47,188 nucleotides of DNA from an uncultured Porphyromonadaceae bacterium (GTDB taxonomy: Bacteria > Bacteroidota > Bacteroidia > Bacteroidales > Muribaculaceae), in the NCBI GenBank assembly GCA_947174235.1, contig CAMWID010000020.1, positions 1-47,188 on the forward strand, read 5' to 3'. The notes beneath the pieces are model-generated. The model was given only the letters and a program-made list of their open reading frames with translations. It was not told the DNA's origin and ran no database searches. The translations under genes and the position numbers were made by a program. Positions 25,377-34,137 of the stretch are shown here, piece by piece; positions within the stretch are counted from its first letter, which is position 1, and each line of letters starts with the position of its first letter.

Positions 25377-25790
25377 TCATTCACCTATAATTGTCGCTAC
25401 AATCTTTCGCGGTCCGCCATGGTCTCTGAACTCACACAGGTATATTCCCTGCCATATTCCCATATTCAGTCGACCACGGCTTACAGGGATTGTCAAAGAT
25501 GCCCCGATGATTGAAGACTTTGCGTGGGCGGGCATATCGTCATCACCTTCCATAGTGTGGAGGTAATATGGCTGACGCTCCTTTACAAGACGGTCGAAAA
25601 TACTCTTTAGATCAATCCTGACATCAGGGTCTGCATTCTCGTTTATGGAGAGCGCGGCTGATGTATGTTTGATAAAGAGATTAAGAATCCCTGTATGGGG
25701 AAGTTCCTTGAGATTTTCCAGAATTTCCGCTGTTATAAGATGGAAACCCGAGTTGCGCGGACGCAAGGTAAATTCAATCTGTCTGATCAT
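25377..25790 (-). CDS. YjbQ family protein (UPF0047, secondary thiamine-phosphate synthase)
   Basis: The protein has 137 residues and is a full-length UPF0047/YjbQ protein. The characteristic segments are LFIKHTSAALSINENADPDVR, HTMEGDDDMPAHAKSSIIG and IWQGIYLCEFRDHGGPRK. E. coli YjbQ has a weak thiamine-phosphate synthase activity; the physiological role is unknown. It is encoded about 1 kb from the thiamine uptake locus, on the opposite strand, which may be coincidence. Confidence 0.92.
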   Translation of the reverse strand: MIRQIEFTLRPRNSGFHLITAEILENLKELPHTGILNLFIKHTSAALSINENADPDVRIDLKSIFDRLVKERQPYYLHTMEGDDDMPAHAKSSIIGASLTIPVSRGRLNMGIWQGIYLCEFRDHGGPRKIVATIIGE

Positions 25791-25853
25791 ATGTGTAGAT
25801 GTATCGGATTTGAAATATTCATTGTTTTCGCTTGTGGACGCGTTAATTGTAAA

Positions 25854-25876
25854 AGCCCGGCGGGTAACGCCGGGCT
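25854..25876 (-). terminator. Terminator after the ECF sigma factor gene
   Basis: AGCCCGGCG (25854-25862) pairs with CGCCGGGCT (25868-25876), 9 bp with a 5-nt loop. On the minus strand the stem is followed by TTTT, which makes it an intrinsic terminator for the sigma factor gene ending at 25996. Confidence 0.7.
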
Positions 25877-25995
25877 AAAGGAGTCAAATAAATTAAACTA
25901 AACAAAGCCATGTCATGGGGTATCCCCCGGGATGGTTATAATGTTTGGCTACAGCTGTCTAAAGAGAGGTATTTTTTAGTCTTTATAAAAACAGA

Positions 25996-26502
25996 TTATC
26001 TGAAGTCTTTCAACTGTTCGCGAAGCCGTTTTCTTGCAAAGAAAATGCGGCTTTTTATCGTGCCGAGAGGGAGATTCATCTTTTCAGCGATCTCATTATA
26101 TTTGTATCCCGCCACGTACATGTTAAACGGTATCCTGTAATCGTCAGAAAATTCGTCAAGGGCGGCAGAAATCTCTTTCACGGCGTAAGAACCTTCAGGG
26201 GTTTCAAGACCGGAATCCTGTGAAATATTAAGATGGTAAAGATCTTCCGTCTGATCAATGACCGTGGCTTTCCTTACCGTCTGACGATAATTATTAATGA
26301 AAATATTTCTCATGATCGTAAAGATCCACCCTTTGAAGTTGACATTGTCAACATATTTCTCTTCATTGTCGAGAGCTTTGAGGGTAGTGTCCTGCAAGAG
26401 GTCTCTTGCTTCTTCTTTATCGGTCGTGAGCTGATAGGCGAAACTCAGGAGATTGCCCTGAAGGCCTAAAAGTCTTTGTTTGAAGGAATCGTTTTTTTTC
26501 AT
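25996..26502 (-). CDS. RNA polymerase ECF sigma factor (sigma-70 family)
   Basis: The protein has 168 residues. Region 2 (about 15-80) contains AYQLTTDKEEARDLLQDTTLKAL and FKGWIFTIMRNIFINNYR, the promoter -10-melting helix. Region 4 (about 110-168) has YKYNEIAEKMNLPLGTIKSRIFFARKRL, the helix-turn-helix for -35 recognition. Length is typical for extracytoplasmic-function sigma factors. No anti-sigma gene is adjacent: the upstream neighbour is the divergent thiamine locus. The trigger cannot be read from the sequence. Confidence 0.93.
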   Translation of the reverse strand: MKKNDSFKQRLLGLQGNLLSFAYQLTTDKEEARDLLQDTTLKALDNEEKYVDNVNFKGWIFTIMRNIFINNYRQTVRKATVIDQTEDLYHLNISQDSGLETPEGSYAVKEISAALDEFSDDYRIPFNMYVAGYKYNEIAEKMNLPLGTIKSRIFFARKRLREQLKDFR

Positions 26503-26663
26503 TTTGACAGTTGTTCTAATTGATTTAACAGAGATATAACATTATGTGTGATGAAATAGTTCTGGTAATTGAAATTTTTTTTATTAAATATTATTATAGA
26601 TTATTAATTTGTGTATTGTCAGGCAATTGTGGCTGATGATTCCGGAAATGTATTTCTTGATTC

Positions 26664-26694
26664 TTTCCAATGCGGATACAATTTATTAATTTTG
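26664..26694 (+). promoter_or_regulatory. Promoter for the thiamine uptake operon
   Basis: TTTC (26664-26667), a 19-nt spacer and TAATTTTG (26687-26694) predict transcription start near 26701, about 60 nt before the TPP riboswitch core. This fits transcription through the riboswitch. Confidence 0.65.
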
Positions 26695-26761
26695 CACGTA
26701 GAATTGACGCGTGTACGCGCGACATCCCGGGAGGTCTGTAGTAACGTCCCGGACTGACATT

Positions 26762-26862
26762 ACAGGGGTGTCTGTCTTCGGATGTCATAAAAATTATGGC
26801 ATCTGAGATGGTCTGAGATCATACCCTTTGAACCTGATCCGGGTAATACCGGCGTAGAGAAA
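26762..26862 (+). promoter_or_regulatory. TPP (THI-element) riboswitch
   Basis: The conserved THI-box parts are seen in order: AGGGGTGTCTG-like 5' arm (from 26763), CTGAGATGGTCTGAGATC, ACCCTTTGAACCTGATCCGG and GTAATACCGGCGTAGAGAAA. The start codon of the TonB receptor is only 5 nt downstream (26867), so control is probably at translation initiation through occlusion of the ribosome site. When thiamine pyrophosphate is plentiful, uptake genes would be off. No separate intrinsic terminator is visible between the box and the start. Confidence 0.95.
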
Positions 26863-26866
26863 CATT

Positions 26867-29104
26867 ATGGACAAGATCATTTTTCCTGCTGCCCTTGTCA
26901 TAGGGCAAGCAAGCCTTTATGCTGCCGCGCAGTCTCCGTCAGTGGAGACATTTGATTCTATCGCCTCCATGCTTGAGGAGATAGAAGTCGTGGCAAACCG
27001 TGCGAATGCCAAAACGCCGGTCGCGTTCACGAATGTAAGCAAAAAAGAGTTGCTTAAGTCGAATGACGGACGAGACATGACCCATCTTCTTCAGCTCACA
27101 CCCTCTGTGACAGTGACATCGGATGCCGGGACCGGAATTGGGTACACTTCTATGCGGATAAGAGGAACCGACGGTTCCCGAATAAACGTGACCGCCAACG
27201 GCATTCCGATTAATAACCCGGAAAGTCACAATGTATATTGGGTCAACATGCCTGATCTCGCGTCTTCGTTGCGCGATGTGCAGGTGCAGCGCGGAGCCGG
27301 GACATCAACCAATGGCGCGGGAGCTTTCGGGGCGAGTGTGAACATGATTACCGACGCGCCTTCTGAAGATCCATATGCCGAGCTGTCGGGAGCATACGGG
27401 GCATACAATACGAGCCGGGAGACAATACGCGTGGGTTCCGGACTTCTTTCCGACCACTGGAGTTTTGACGCGCGTATAAGCCACCTTTATTCCGACGGCT
27501 ATATCGACAGGGCGTCAACGGAATTGTGGAGTTATTTCGGACAGGCGGCTTACCGTAATTCCAACACTCAGGTACGGCTCTTGGCTTTCGGCGGGAAGGA
27601 GAAGACCTATATGGCATGGGATTATGCCTCCTTGGAAGATATGAAAAAATACGGTCGCCGTTACAACCCCTGCGGACAGTATCTGGACAAAGAGGGAAAT
27701 ATAGCCTACTATGAGGATCAGAACGACAATTATATCCAGCACCATTTCCAACTCCTGCTGTCGCAGCATATAGGGGAGAGATGGAACCTCAACGCCGCTC
27801 TCCATTATACAGCCGACAATGGTTATTATGACCAATACAAGACCAACCGTACTCTTGAAGAGTATGGTCTTGCGGATTATTATAATCAGGAAGGGGAGAA
27901 AATAAGCAAGTCAGATCTCATAAGGCTAAAGAATAATGTAAATGACTTTTATGGTGCGCAAGTTTCCATGAATTACCGAGACGGGGGCTGGAATGTGTCG
28001 GGAGGTGTTGCCGCGACCGACTTTCACGGGCACCATTTCGGACAGGTGAAGTGGGTACGTAATTATACGGGACCGATAGATCCTCTCCAGAAATATTATG
28101 ACAACACAGGAGACAAATGGGATGTCAACACATATGTCCGTGCGGTGTATGACATAAATGAGGCATTCTCCGCTTTCGCCGACATGCAGTACCGGCATAT
28201 CGATTATAAGATACAGGGGGAATCAGACAATTTCGATTGGAACACAGGAGCCCCCGCCGCGCTTGATATACACCGCAAGTGGGATTTCTTCAATCCTAAA
28301 TTGGGTGTGAACTATACGAACGGCAACCACAGGGCGTTCGCTTCGTGGGCTGTGGCGCAAAAAGAACCCACACGGGATAATTTTACCGACGGGGATCCCG
28401 ACAGGTTGCCAAAATCGGAGCGTCTGGATGATTTCGAACTTGGATACGCGTTCAACCATAGTATTTTCTCTTTGGGTGTCAATCTTTATTATATGCTTTA
28501 TAAGGATCAGCTTGTGGCAACCGGAGAATTGTCTGATACGGGAAATCCGATAAGTGTGAATGTGCCGGATTCGTACCGTATGGGACTGGAGCTGCAGACC
28601 GCTCTCAAGCCGGCGGATTGGTTTGAGTGGCAGTTCAACCTCACGTGGTCACGCAACCGTATCAAGAATTTTGTGGAATATATATATGAGGACGAATGGA
28701 CAAATCCGATAACATTCGATCTCGGAAGCACCCCCATCTCTTTTTCTCCTGACCTGATATTCAACAATACGTTTTCTTTCGCCTATAAGGGTGGCGACGC
28801 CGCCCTCGTCAGCAATTATGTGGGAAGACAATATATGACGAACGCACATAGCGAGGAAGCAAGACTCGACGCATATTTCGTAACCGACCTTCAGCTCGGC
28901 TACACCTTCAGGAATATCGCCGGCATGAAAGAATTGAAATTAGGATTGACCGTGTATAATATCTTCAACAAAAAATATTTCAACAACGGCTATGCCGGCG
29001 CGGGCTATTATGTGGAGAACGGCGAGAATGTCATCTATCGTTATGCGGGATATGCAGCCCAGGCTCCTGCACATGTAATGGCGACAGCCACATTAAAATT
29101 CTGA
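26867..29104 (+). CDS. TonB-dependent outer-membrane receptor, predicted thiamine transport
   Basis: The protein has 745 residues. After a short signal-like N-terminus (DKIIFPAALVIGQASLYAAAQ), the plug domain (about 40-165) has AFTNVSKKELL, TSMRIRGTDGSRINV and VQRGAGTSTNGAGAFGASVNM. The rest is a 22-strand-type barrel ending in the aromatic TATLKF. There is no SusC-type carboxypeptidase domain. The TPP riboswitch immediately upstream and pnuT-like gene 2 nt downstream make thiamine the likely ligand, as in the Omr1/OMthi receptors of Bacteroides. Substrate identity is inferred from context only. Confidence 0.9.
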   Translation: MDKIIFPAALVIGQASLYAAAQSPSVETFDSIASMLEEIEVVANRANAKTPVAFTNVSKKELLKSNDGRDMTHLLQLTPSVTVTSDAGTGIGYTSMRIRGTDGSRINVTANGIPINNPESHNVYWVNMPDLASSLRDVQVQRGAGTSTNGAGAFGASVNMITDAPSEDPYAELSGAYGAYNTSRETIRVGSGLLSDHWSFDARISHLYSDGYIDRASTELWSYFGQAAYRNSNTQVRLLAFGGKEKTYMAWDYASLEDMKKYGRRYNPCGQYLDKEGNIAYYEDQNDNYIQHHFQLLLSQHIGERWNLNAALHYTADNGYYDQYKTNRTLEEYGLADYYNQEGEKISKSDLIRLKNNVNDFYGAQVSMNYRDGGWNVSGGVAATDFHGHHFGQVKWVRNYTGPIDPLQKYYDNTGDKWDVNTYVRAVYDINEAFSAFADMQYRHIDYKIQGESDNFDWNTGAPAALDIHRKWDFFNPKLGVNYTNGNHRAFASWAVAQKEPTRDNFTDGDPDRLPKSERLDDFELGYAFNHSIFSLGVNLYYMLYKDQLVATGELSDTGNPISVNVPDSYRMGLELQTALKPADWFEWQFNLTWSRNRIKNFVEYIYEDEWTNPITFDLGSTPISFSPDLIFNNTFSFAYKGGDAALVSNYVGRQYMTNAHSEEARLDAYFVTDLQLGYTFRNIAGMKELKLGLTVYNIFNKKYFNNGYAGAGYYVENGENVIYRYAGYAAQAPAHVMATATLKF

Positions 29105-29106
29105 TT

Positions 29107-29721
29107 ATGGATTTCTCAACATTCCGTGAACTTCTCGGTTTCTGCGTTGGCATACTCTATCTTTGGTGGGAATACCATGCCGATGCGAAGGTATGGCTCG
29201 CATCGGTGGTGATGCCCATGATCTCCATGTGGATTTATTTCTCCAAAGGTCTTTATGCCGATTTCGCGATCAATATATATTATCTCGTGATAGCGATATA
29301 TGGCTTCGCCGTATGGACGCGTGGCGGAAAAAAGAAAAATAAAGATGAGTCGGAGGAGGAAAGGGAGAATAATGAAAAGGGTACGAGGAAAATAACGCAT
29401 GTCGGGGTTAAAGTGGCGTCGCTGTGCGCTGTCTCCGCGTTGCTGATATGGTATGTCATATGGTGGATCCTTGTGTCGTTTACGGATTCCACAGTGCCTG
29501 TGGCTGACTCCTTCACCACCGCGCTTTCCATAGTCGGATTGTGGATGATGGCGAGGAAATATGTCGAGCAATGGCTCGTATGGCTTGTGGTAGACGTGGT
29601 GTGCAGCGCGTTGTATCTTTATAAGGAGCTTCCTTTCTATTGTGCGCTTTATGCGATATACACGGTGGTGGCTCTCCTCGGCTATCGCAAATGGCTGCGG
29701 CTTATGAAATCAGGAATATGA
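29107..29721 (+). CDS. PnuC-family transporter, predicted thiamine permease (PnuT)
   Basis: The protein has 204 residues with six to seven hydrophobic segments. The N-terminus FSTFRELLGFCVGILYLWWE and the segment KLYADFAINIYYLVIAIYGF-like region (about 35-60) match PnuC-type facilitators, with WMMARKYVEQWLVWLVVDVV near 145-165. An internal Lys/Glu-rich loop (about 72-95) is cytoplasmic. The start follows the receptor stop by 2 nt and shares its TPP riboswitch, so thiamine rather than nicotinamide riboside is the expected substrate. A thiamine pyrophosphokinase gene (tnr3), common after pnuT in Bacteroides, is not present here. Confidence 0.87.
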   Translation: MDFSTFRELLGFCVGILYLWWEYHADAKVWLASVVMPMISMWIYFSKGLYADFAINIYYLVIAIYGFAVWTRGGKKKNKDESEEERENNEKGTRKITHVGVKVASLCAVSALLIWYVIWWILVSFTDSTVPVADSFTTALSIVGLWMMARKYVEQWLVWLVVDVVCSALYLYKELPFYCALYAIYTVVALLGYRKWLRLMKSGI

Positions 29722-29760
29722 CAGGGGGCGGTTGAGTCGGGAGCAACCGCCCCCCGTCAT
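29718..29760 (+). terminator. Terminator after the thiamine operon
   Basis: 29718-29733 pairs with 29745-29760 (ATGACAGGGGGCGGTT against its complement, one mismatch), with an 11-nt loop. It overlaps the pnuT stop codon and is followed by ATTGTGTTTG. The next gene has its own promoter. Confidence 0.75.
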
Positions 29761-29766
29761 ATTGTG

Positions 29767-29798
29767 TTTGCGGCTACTGATTTTTTTATTTAATTTTG
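29767..29798 (+). promoter_or_regulatory. Promoter for the DEAD-box helicase gene
   Basis: TTTG (29767-29770), a 20-nt spacer and TAATTTTG (29791-29798) are a perfect match to the Bacteroidota consensus. Transcription start near 29805 gives a very short leader of about 17 nt before the ATG at 29822. Confidence 0.8.
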
Positions 29799-29821
29799 CA
29801 GAAAAATAAGCGGAAACAAAA

Positions 29822-31153
29822 ATGAAATTCGAAGATATCCTGACAAACGACGACCTGCTCGACGCCTTGTATGACATGCATTTTGATGAGTGTACACCGA
29901 TTCAGGAAATGGCAATACCACCTGTCCTTGCGGGAAGAGATCTTCTTGCCGTGGCGCAGACGGGCACGGGCAAGACTGCCGCTTACCTTCTTCCAGTGAT
30001 CGAGCGTCTTGTCAACGATAATTATCCTCAGGACAATGTCAATTGTGTGGTTATGGCTCCGACCCGGGAGCTTGCCCAGCAGATCGACAGACAGATGCAG
30101 GGTTTTTCTTATTTCATGCCGGTAAGCAGCATGGCTATATACGGAGGCACTGACGGCAATACCTATGAACAGCAAAGAAAGGGACTGAAAATGGGGGCGG
30201 ATGTGGTGATCGCCACTCCGGGAAGGCTTCTCGCGCATCTCAGCATGGGATATGTAGATCTGTCGAAAGTGGCGTTTTTCATCCTTGACGAGGCGGACCG
30301 AATGCTTGATATGGGATTCTTTGACGATATCATGCAGATCGTGGGTCACCTTCCCAAGGAAAGGCAGACATTGCTGTTTTCCGCAACCATGCCTCCCAAG
30401 ATACAGCAGATGGCATCGCAGATACTTAGGGATCCGGCGGAGATAAAGCTCGCCGTGTCCAAACCTGCCGAGAAGATCAGACAGCGCGCCATAGTATGTT
30501 ACGAGACTCAGAAACTTCCGATACTTGAAAGGATGTTCAAGGAGAATCCTCCCGAGAAAGTGATCGTGTTCTCATCTTCCAAATTGAAAGTGAAAGAGCT
30601 TGCAAGAGCGTTGAGAAAGCATAAGATCAAAGTGGGGGAGATGCACTCCGATCTTGACCAGAAGGCGCGCGAGGACGTTATGCTTGATTTTAAATCCGGC
30701 AAGATAAAGGTTGTGGTCGCCACAGATATCATTTCCCGGGGTATTGATATCGACAACATAGAGACTGTCATCAATTATGATGTGCCTCACGAGGCGGAAG
30801 ATTATGTGCACCGCATAGGACGCACCGCCCGTGCGGACAGAGAGGGTAGCGCCTACACTTTCATAAGCGAGAAGGAGAGAGGTGGATTCCGAGTGATAGA
30901 ACGTCTCCTTGAAAAAGAGGTTGAGAAGATTCCTGTGCCCGAGGATCTCGGTCCGGCTCCTGAATATGGCACGAACCATGACGGAGGGAAAGGAAGAGGC
31001 AAGAGACGTTATTCCCGAGGCTCGGGCAACAACAGGAATAAAAAAGGGAACGGTGGAAACCGTCCCCATAACAATCGTAATAAGAATCAGACCAAGAAGG
31101 GAGAGTCGGGTAAACCTGTTGACAATACGGCATCTTCCCGCAAAAACGGTTAG
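29822..31153 (+). CDS. DEAD-box ATP-dependent RNA helicase
   Basis: The protein has 443 residues. The helicase core is complete: Q motif (CTPIQEMAIP), AQTGTGKTAAY (Walker A), APTRELAQQ, TPGRLL, DEADRMLDMGF, SAT, and HRIGRTARA. The last 65 residues are a basic tail rich in Gly, Asn, Lys and Arg (for example KGRGKRRYSRGSGNNRNKK), which would bind RNA. It resembles RhlE-type helicases involved in rRNA maturation or mRNA decay. Its stop codon overlaps the convergent transporter stop at 31150-31152. Confidence 0.95.
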   Translation: MKFEDILTNDDLLDALYDMHFDECTPIQEMAIPPVLAGRDLLAVAQTGTGKTAAYLLPVIERLVNDNYPQDNVNCVVMAPTRELAQQIDRQMQGFSYFMPVSSMAIYGGTDGNTYEQQRKGLKMGADVVIATPGRLLAHLSMGYVDLSKVAFFILDEADRMLDMGFFDDIMQIVGHLPKERQTLLFSATMPPKIQQMASQILRDPAEIKLAVSKPAEKIRQRAIVCYETQKLPILERMFKENPPEKVIVFSSSKLKVKELARALRKHKIKVGEMHSDLDQKAREDVMLDFKSGKIKVVVATDIISRGIDIDNIETVINYDVPHEAEDYVHRIGRTARADREGSAYTFISEKERGGFRVIERLLEKEVEKIPVPEDLGPAPEYGTNHDGGKGRGKRRYSRGSGNNRNKKGNGGNRPHNNRNKNQTKKGESGKPVDNTASSRKNG

Positions 31154-32094
31154 ATGGTCTCTTTCCCTGATTTCATTCTGTCGGCTTCCAGACTGTTCTG
31201 ATGTCGCATCAGTTGCCAAGAATTTATAATGTTCTGCCACGCCACGTATGACGCCGGTGCAAGAGACGCAATTGGATTCAGATATGCAAGCGCGAGCCAT
31301 ACGGCAAGCACTGTGTTTTTTTGTCCCAGTCCCTGTCCCCCAGCCACCTTGTCGCCGAATCTGCCTCCTATGATTCTGCCGATCTTGAACTGCGCAAGGC
31401 ATGCCACAAGGGCTCCGAGCGCGAGCAGAATAATCGTGAGGGTTGAAGAGGGAGTCCAGTTTTTTATAGCGAAACTCACACAACTTCCTACGACAATTAA
31501 AAGCGATACAGCCCACAGGTAGAAAGATAGCTGCTGCATCCCCACGATTTTAGAATGTACTTTCGGAAGGCAGTAACGAAGGATCAGGGCGAGCGCGAGG
31601 GGCATGACAATAAGCGGGAACACCTGTGAAAGTATCAGCTTGAAGGAGTCAAGGAACGAGATCTCGCTGTGTTCTCCTATGGCTGCGAACACCAGCGGTC
31701 CTGCCACCGCTATTACCGCGTTGCACATAAGGCTGTAGGTCGCGACCTTCGAGATGCTTCCGCCAAGCATGGAAGTTATCACCGGAGCTGCTGTGGCGGT
31801 AGGAATAAAGAAGCATATGAAGAGCCCTTCGGCGAGTGTGCGGTTCCAGAAGAAAGTGGCTCCGTAAGCCGCCGCCGCCAGCGCGATCTGTGCCAAAAGA
31901 AGAGTCATCTCAAACTTGTTGGGTTTGAAATCAGAAATCTGCAGTTTGCAGTAGGTGATGAAAAGCATTGTGAAGATGAGATACGGCGACAGGAAAGTCA
32001 GGTGTCCCATCCATTGGTAGAAGACCGCTCCCGCCACCATGGCGATCGGCAGCATGAGGGTCTTCATTTGCGATTTTTTTATAGAATGTCTCAT
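31150..32094 (-). CDS. BASS-type (bile acid:sodium symporter family) transporter
   Basis: The protein has 315 residues from the ATG at 32094. The frame is open to 32259, but that extension lies inside the upstream nucleosidase gene; the chosen start lies 4 nt after its stop. About nine to ten membrane helices are visible. The segment FFIPTATAAPVITSMLGGSIS (near 110-130) and a second GQGLGQKNTVLAVWLALAYLNP (near 265-285) resemble the two substrate-binding crossover regions of this fold. The substrate is unknown. It is the last gene of a four-gene minus-strand operon. Confidence 0.68.
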   Translation of the reverse strand: MRHSIKKSQMKTLMLPIAMVAGAVFYQWMGHLTFLSPYLIFTMLFITYCKLQISDFKPNKFEMTLLLAQIALAAAAYGATFFWNRTLAEGLFICFFIPTATAAPVITSMLGGSISKVATYSLMCNAVIAVAGPLVFAAIGEHSEISFLDSFKLILSQVFPLIVMPLALALILRYCLPKVHSKIVGMQQLSFYLWAVSLLIVVGSCVSFAIKNWTPSSTLTIILLALGALVACLAQFKIGRIIGGRFGDKVAGGQGLGQKNTVLAVWLALAYLNPIASLAPASYVAWQNIINSWQLMRHQNSLEADRMKSGKETI

Positions 32095-32098
32095 CCCG

Positions 32099-32770
32099 TC
32101 AGAGCTTTTCAATAAGCGTTTTGACCACGTTGAATGTCTTCTGTGGAGCGTCTTGCCAGAAATTTTGATATTGGGACAGATTTTCCCCTTCTCCCGGGGT
32201 GTCGCTGACAACCCTGACGATATTGAACGGAACGGAAGCGGCGCGACATACCTGCGCAATCGCGGCTGATTCCATGTCGACTGCCTGCACGTCAGGAAAA
32301 TGGGAACGTATAAAACTGATCTCTTCCGGAGTGGAAATGAATTTGTCGCCTGTGCATATAAGTCCGAACCGTATATCGCCCGATAAATGTTTTGCGAGGA
32401 TTAGTATGTTGTCGGAAGGCAGGAAGAACAGCGGACATCCGTCTGCCTCTCCGTAGTGAGTTCCGGGTCCGCACCATACGTCGTCATATGCCACCCGGTC
32501 TGCCACTAAAACAGATCCGACAGGGATGCCGGCTCCACCCGCCACCCCGCTGTTGATCACAAGATCGGGATGTGTGGCTTCGATAAGTCTGAGAGTATTT
32601 ATCGCGGCGTTGACTTTGCCGATGCCGCATTTCGCGGCATATATCTCATGGCTGCTGATTACACCATGTTCCACCACGATATCACCGACAGATATTTCTT
32701 CAGAATTGTCTAAAATATTTTTAATGAGCTGCAGCTCTTTGTCCATTGCAGCTAAAACAAGAATTTTCAT
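32099..32770 (-). CDS. 5'-methylthioadenosine/S-adenosylhomocysteine nucleosidase
   Basis: The protein has 223 residues. The MTAN/Pfs signatures are present: catalytic base region AAMDKELQ (E12), GVAGGAGIPVGSVLVAD, VDMESAAIAQVC (substrate ribose contacts) and VVSDTPG (catalytic Asp near 197). It cleaves the glycosidic bond of methylthioadenosine or S-adenosylhomocysteine, recycling products of methylation and polyamine synthesis. It is 26 nt downstream of the dus gene and 4 nt upstream of the BASS-type transporter, so the transporter could move a metabolite of this pathway. That link is speculative. Confidence 0.93.
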   Translation of the reverse strand: MKILVLAAMDKELQLIKNILDNSEEISVGDIVVEHGVISSHEIYAAKCGIGKVNAAINTLRLIEATHPDLVINSGVAGGAGIPVGSVLVADRVAYDDVWCGPGTHYGEADGCPLFFLPSDNILILAKHLSGDIRFGLICTGDKFISTPEEISFIRSHFPDVQAVDMESAAIAQVCRAASVPFNIVRVVSDTPGEGENLSQYQNFWQDAPQKTFNVVKTLIEKL

Positions 32771-32796
32771 ATCGAGTTATATTTATGATGTCGGTT

Positions 32797-33726
32797 TCAA
32801 ATTTCGATTGAAGCTACCGCGGAATGATACTTCGCGATGTTTGACGCCTTTTTGATAGCTTTCCAAGGTTTGCGACCTATCTCTTCTTCCGCATATTCCC
32901 AAAACGGTTTTATCTTTGAAATGATCTGGCTCTCTCCACATAGCGACGCGGAATAATAGTCAAGAAGATCCCGATGGAATCTTATCATCTCGGCAACACG
33001 CCGCTCGCGGCTCCATTCATTCCCGGACAGGTATTCTTTTACAAGCGACGGACGGGCGAGAAGACCTCTTCCAATCATTATACCGGCTATACCGGGAAAT
33101 CTGTCAAGGATGTTGTCGATATCTTCCGGAGTACGGATCTCTCCATTGAAAACCACCGGATTGGAACTTTCTTGCAATATCGCGGCAAACTGGTCAAGAT
33201 GTAGCTCGCCTGAATATTGCTGTCGTGCGACTCTCGGATGAACGGCGATGTGTGTAAGCTTGATCCGGTTCAGGACATGGATCAGGTTGCGCCACTCATC
33301 GGGCCGGTCAAGACCGAGCCTGATTTTTGCGGAGAAGTCTATTTCCGGATTCCCTTCAATGATCTCCGCCACAGCTTTCGCGAGTTCTGCGTCCGCCACG
33401 GTTGCTGCGCCTCTTCCGTGTCCCGTCTGAAGCGGAAACGGGCATCCCATGTTCAGATCGATTTCGGAAGCTCCGTTCTTCTTTAATATGCCGACAAGCG
33501 TCGTAAGTTCTTCAGGATTCCGGAAAATGATCTGGGGGACAAGATGGGTGCCTTCGTTAAGGTGTGAGGATAAATCTTTGAGATCCCTTGTTCTCAACTC
33601 ACCTTTCTCAAGACGGATGAAAGGGGTGTAATAATTCGTTTCCGCACCGTAATTATGTGCATGGAAATGTCGGTATGGCGCGTCGGTATGTCCTTGCACC
33701 GGAGCAAAATGATATATCATGTGCAT
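32797..33726 (-). CDS. tRNA-dihydrouridine synthase
   Basis: The protein has 309 residues; an in-frame ATG two codons downstream is also possible. This FMN-dependent enzyme reduces uridine in the tRNA D-loop. The signatures are FAPVQGHTDAPYR (FMN region), DLNMGCPFPLQTGHGRGAA (catalytic Cys near 95) and IAVHPRVARQQYSGE (phosphate contact), followed by GIMIGRGLLARP. The usual DusA/B loop sequence differs slightly (GHTDAPYR), so the exact Dus class is not assigned. It starts 3 nt after the DUF486 stop and is followed by the nucleosidase gene. Confidence 0.92.
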   Translation of the reverse strand: MHMIYHFAPVQGHTDAPYRHFHAHNYGAETNYYTPFIRLEKGELRTRDLKDLSSHLNEGTHLVPQIIFRNPEELTTLVGILKKNGASEIDLNMGCPFPLQTGHGRGAATVADAELAKAVAEIIEGNPEIDFSAKIRLGLDRPDEWRNLIHVLNRIKLTHIAVHPRVARQQYSGELHLDQFAAILQESSNPVVFNGEIRTPEDIDNILDRFPGIAGIMIGRGLLARPSLVKEYLSGNEWSRERRVAEMIRFHRDLLDYYSASLCGESQIISKIKPFWEYAEEEIGRKPWKAIKKASNIAKYHSAVASIEI

Positions 33727-33728
33727 AG

Positions 33729-34106
33729 TTATTTATCAGGTAAGAAAGTGAAGCATACAGCGCCAATGAGGCAAACGAAAGCCGCGACATGATTCCAATG
33801 CAGCTTTTCTCCGGAAAAGAAAAACATGGCGAGGATGGTAAACACGGACAGCGAAATGACTTCCTGGATCACCTTGAGCTGGAACAACGAAAACGGTCCC
33901 CCGTTCTCGGAGTATCCTATCCGGTTCGCCGGAATCATGCAGCAATATTCCAGGAGCGCGACTCCCCATGATGCCAGAATCACTACAAACAGCGGCCAGT
34001 CTTTGGATATTCCGGATGACTGCAGTTTTAAATGTCCATACCACGCTACGGTCATAAAGACATTTGAGATCACAAGGAGAATAATGGTTACTAAATATGC
34101 TTTCAT
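33729..34106 (-). CDS. DUF486 / DMT-family small membrane protein
   Basis: The protein has 125 residues from the ATG at 34106, which lies 24 nt inside the predicted transcript. The long open frame to 34223 includes promoter DNA. Four hydrophobic helices are visible: AYLVTIILLVISNVFMTVAW, WPLFVVILASWGVALLEY, LSVFTILAMFFF and AFVCLIGAVCFTFL. The segment EYCCMIPANRIGYSENGGPF is characteristic of DUF486, a drug/metabolite-transporter-like family. Function is unknown. It heads an operon with dus, the nucleosidase and the BASS transporter. Confidence 0.85.
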   Translation of the reverse strand: MKAYLVTIILLVISNVFMTVAWYGHLKLQSSGISKDWPLFVVILASWGVALLEYCCMIPANRIGYSENGGPFSLFQLKVIQEVISLSVFTILAMFFFSGEKLHWNHVAAFVCLIGAVCFTFLPDK

Positions 34107-34129
34107 TTCAATTGTCTTCAAAGATTGTG

Positions 34130-34137
34130 CAAAATTA
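34130..34137 (-). promoter_or_regulatory. Candidate -7 element for the DUF486-dus operon
   Basis: TAATTTTG on the minus strand (34137-34130) is a consensus -7 box; transcription would begin near 34123. The best -33 candidate (TTGC, 34164-34161) is 23 nt away, longer than usual, so the call is moderate. Between here and the fprA promoter (34387) I see no gene, only a short hairpin at 34211-34233. Confidence 0.5.

Noticed and set aside
31150-32259. Longer start of the BASS-type transporter at 32259
   Set aside because: The extra 55 codons lie inside the nucleosidase gene and lack a membrane-protein N-terminus; 32094 fits the gene spacing.
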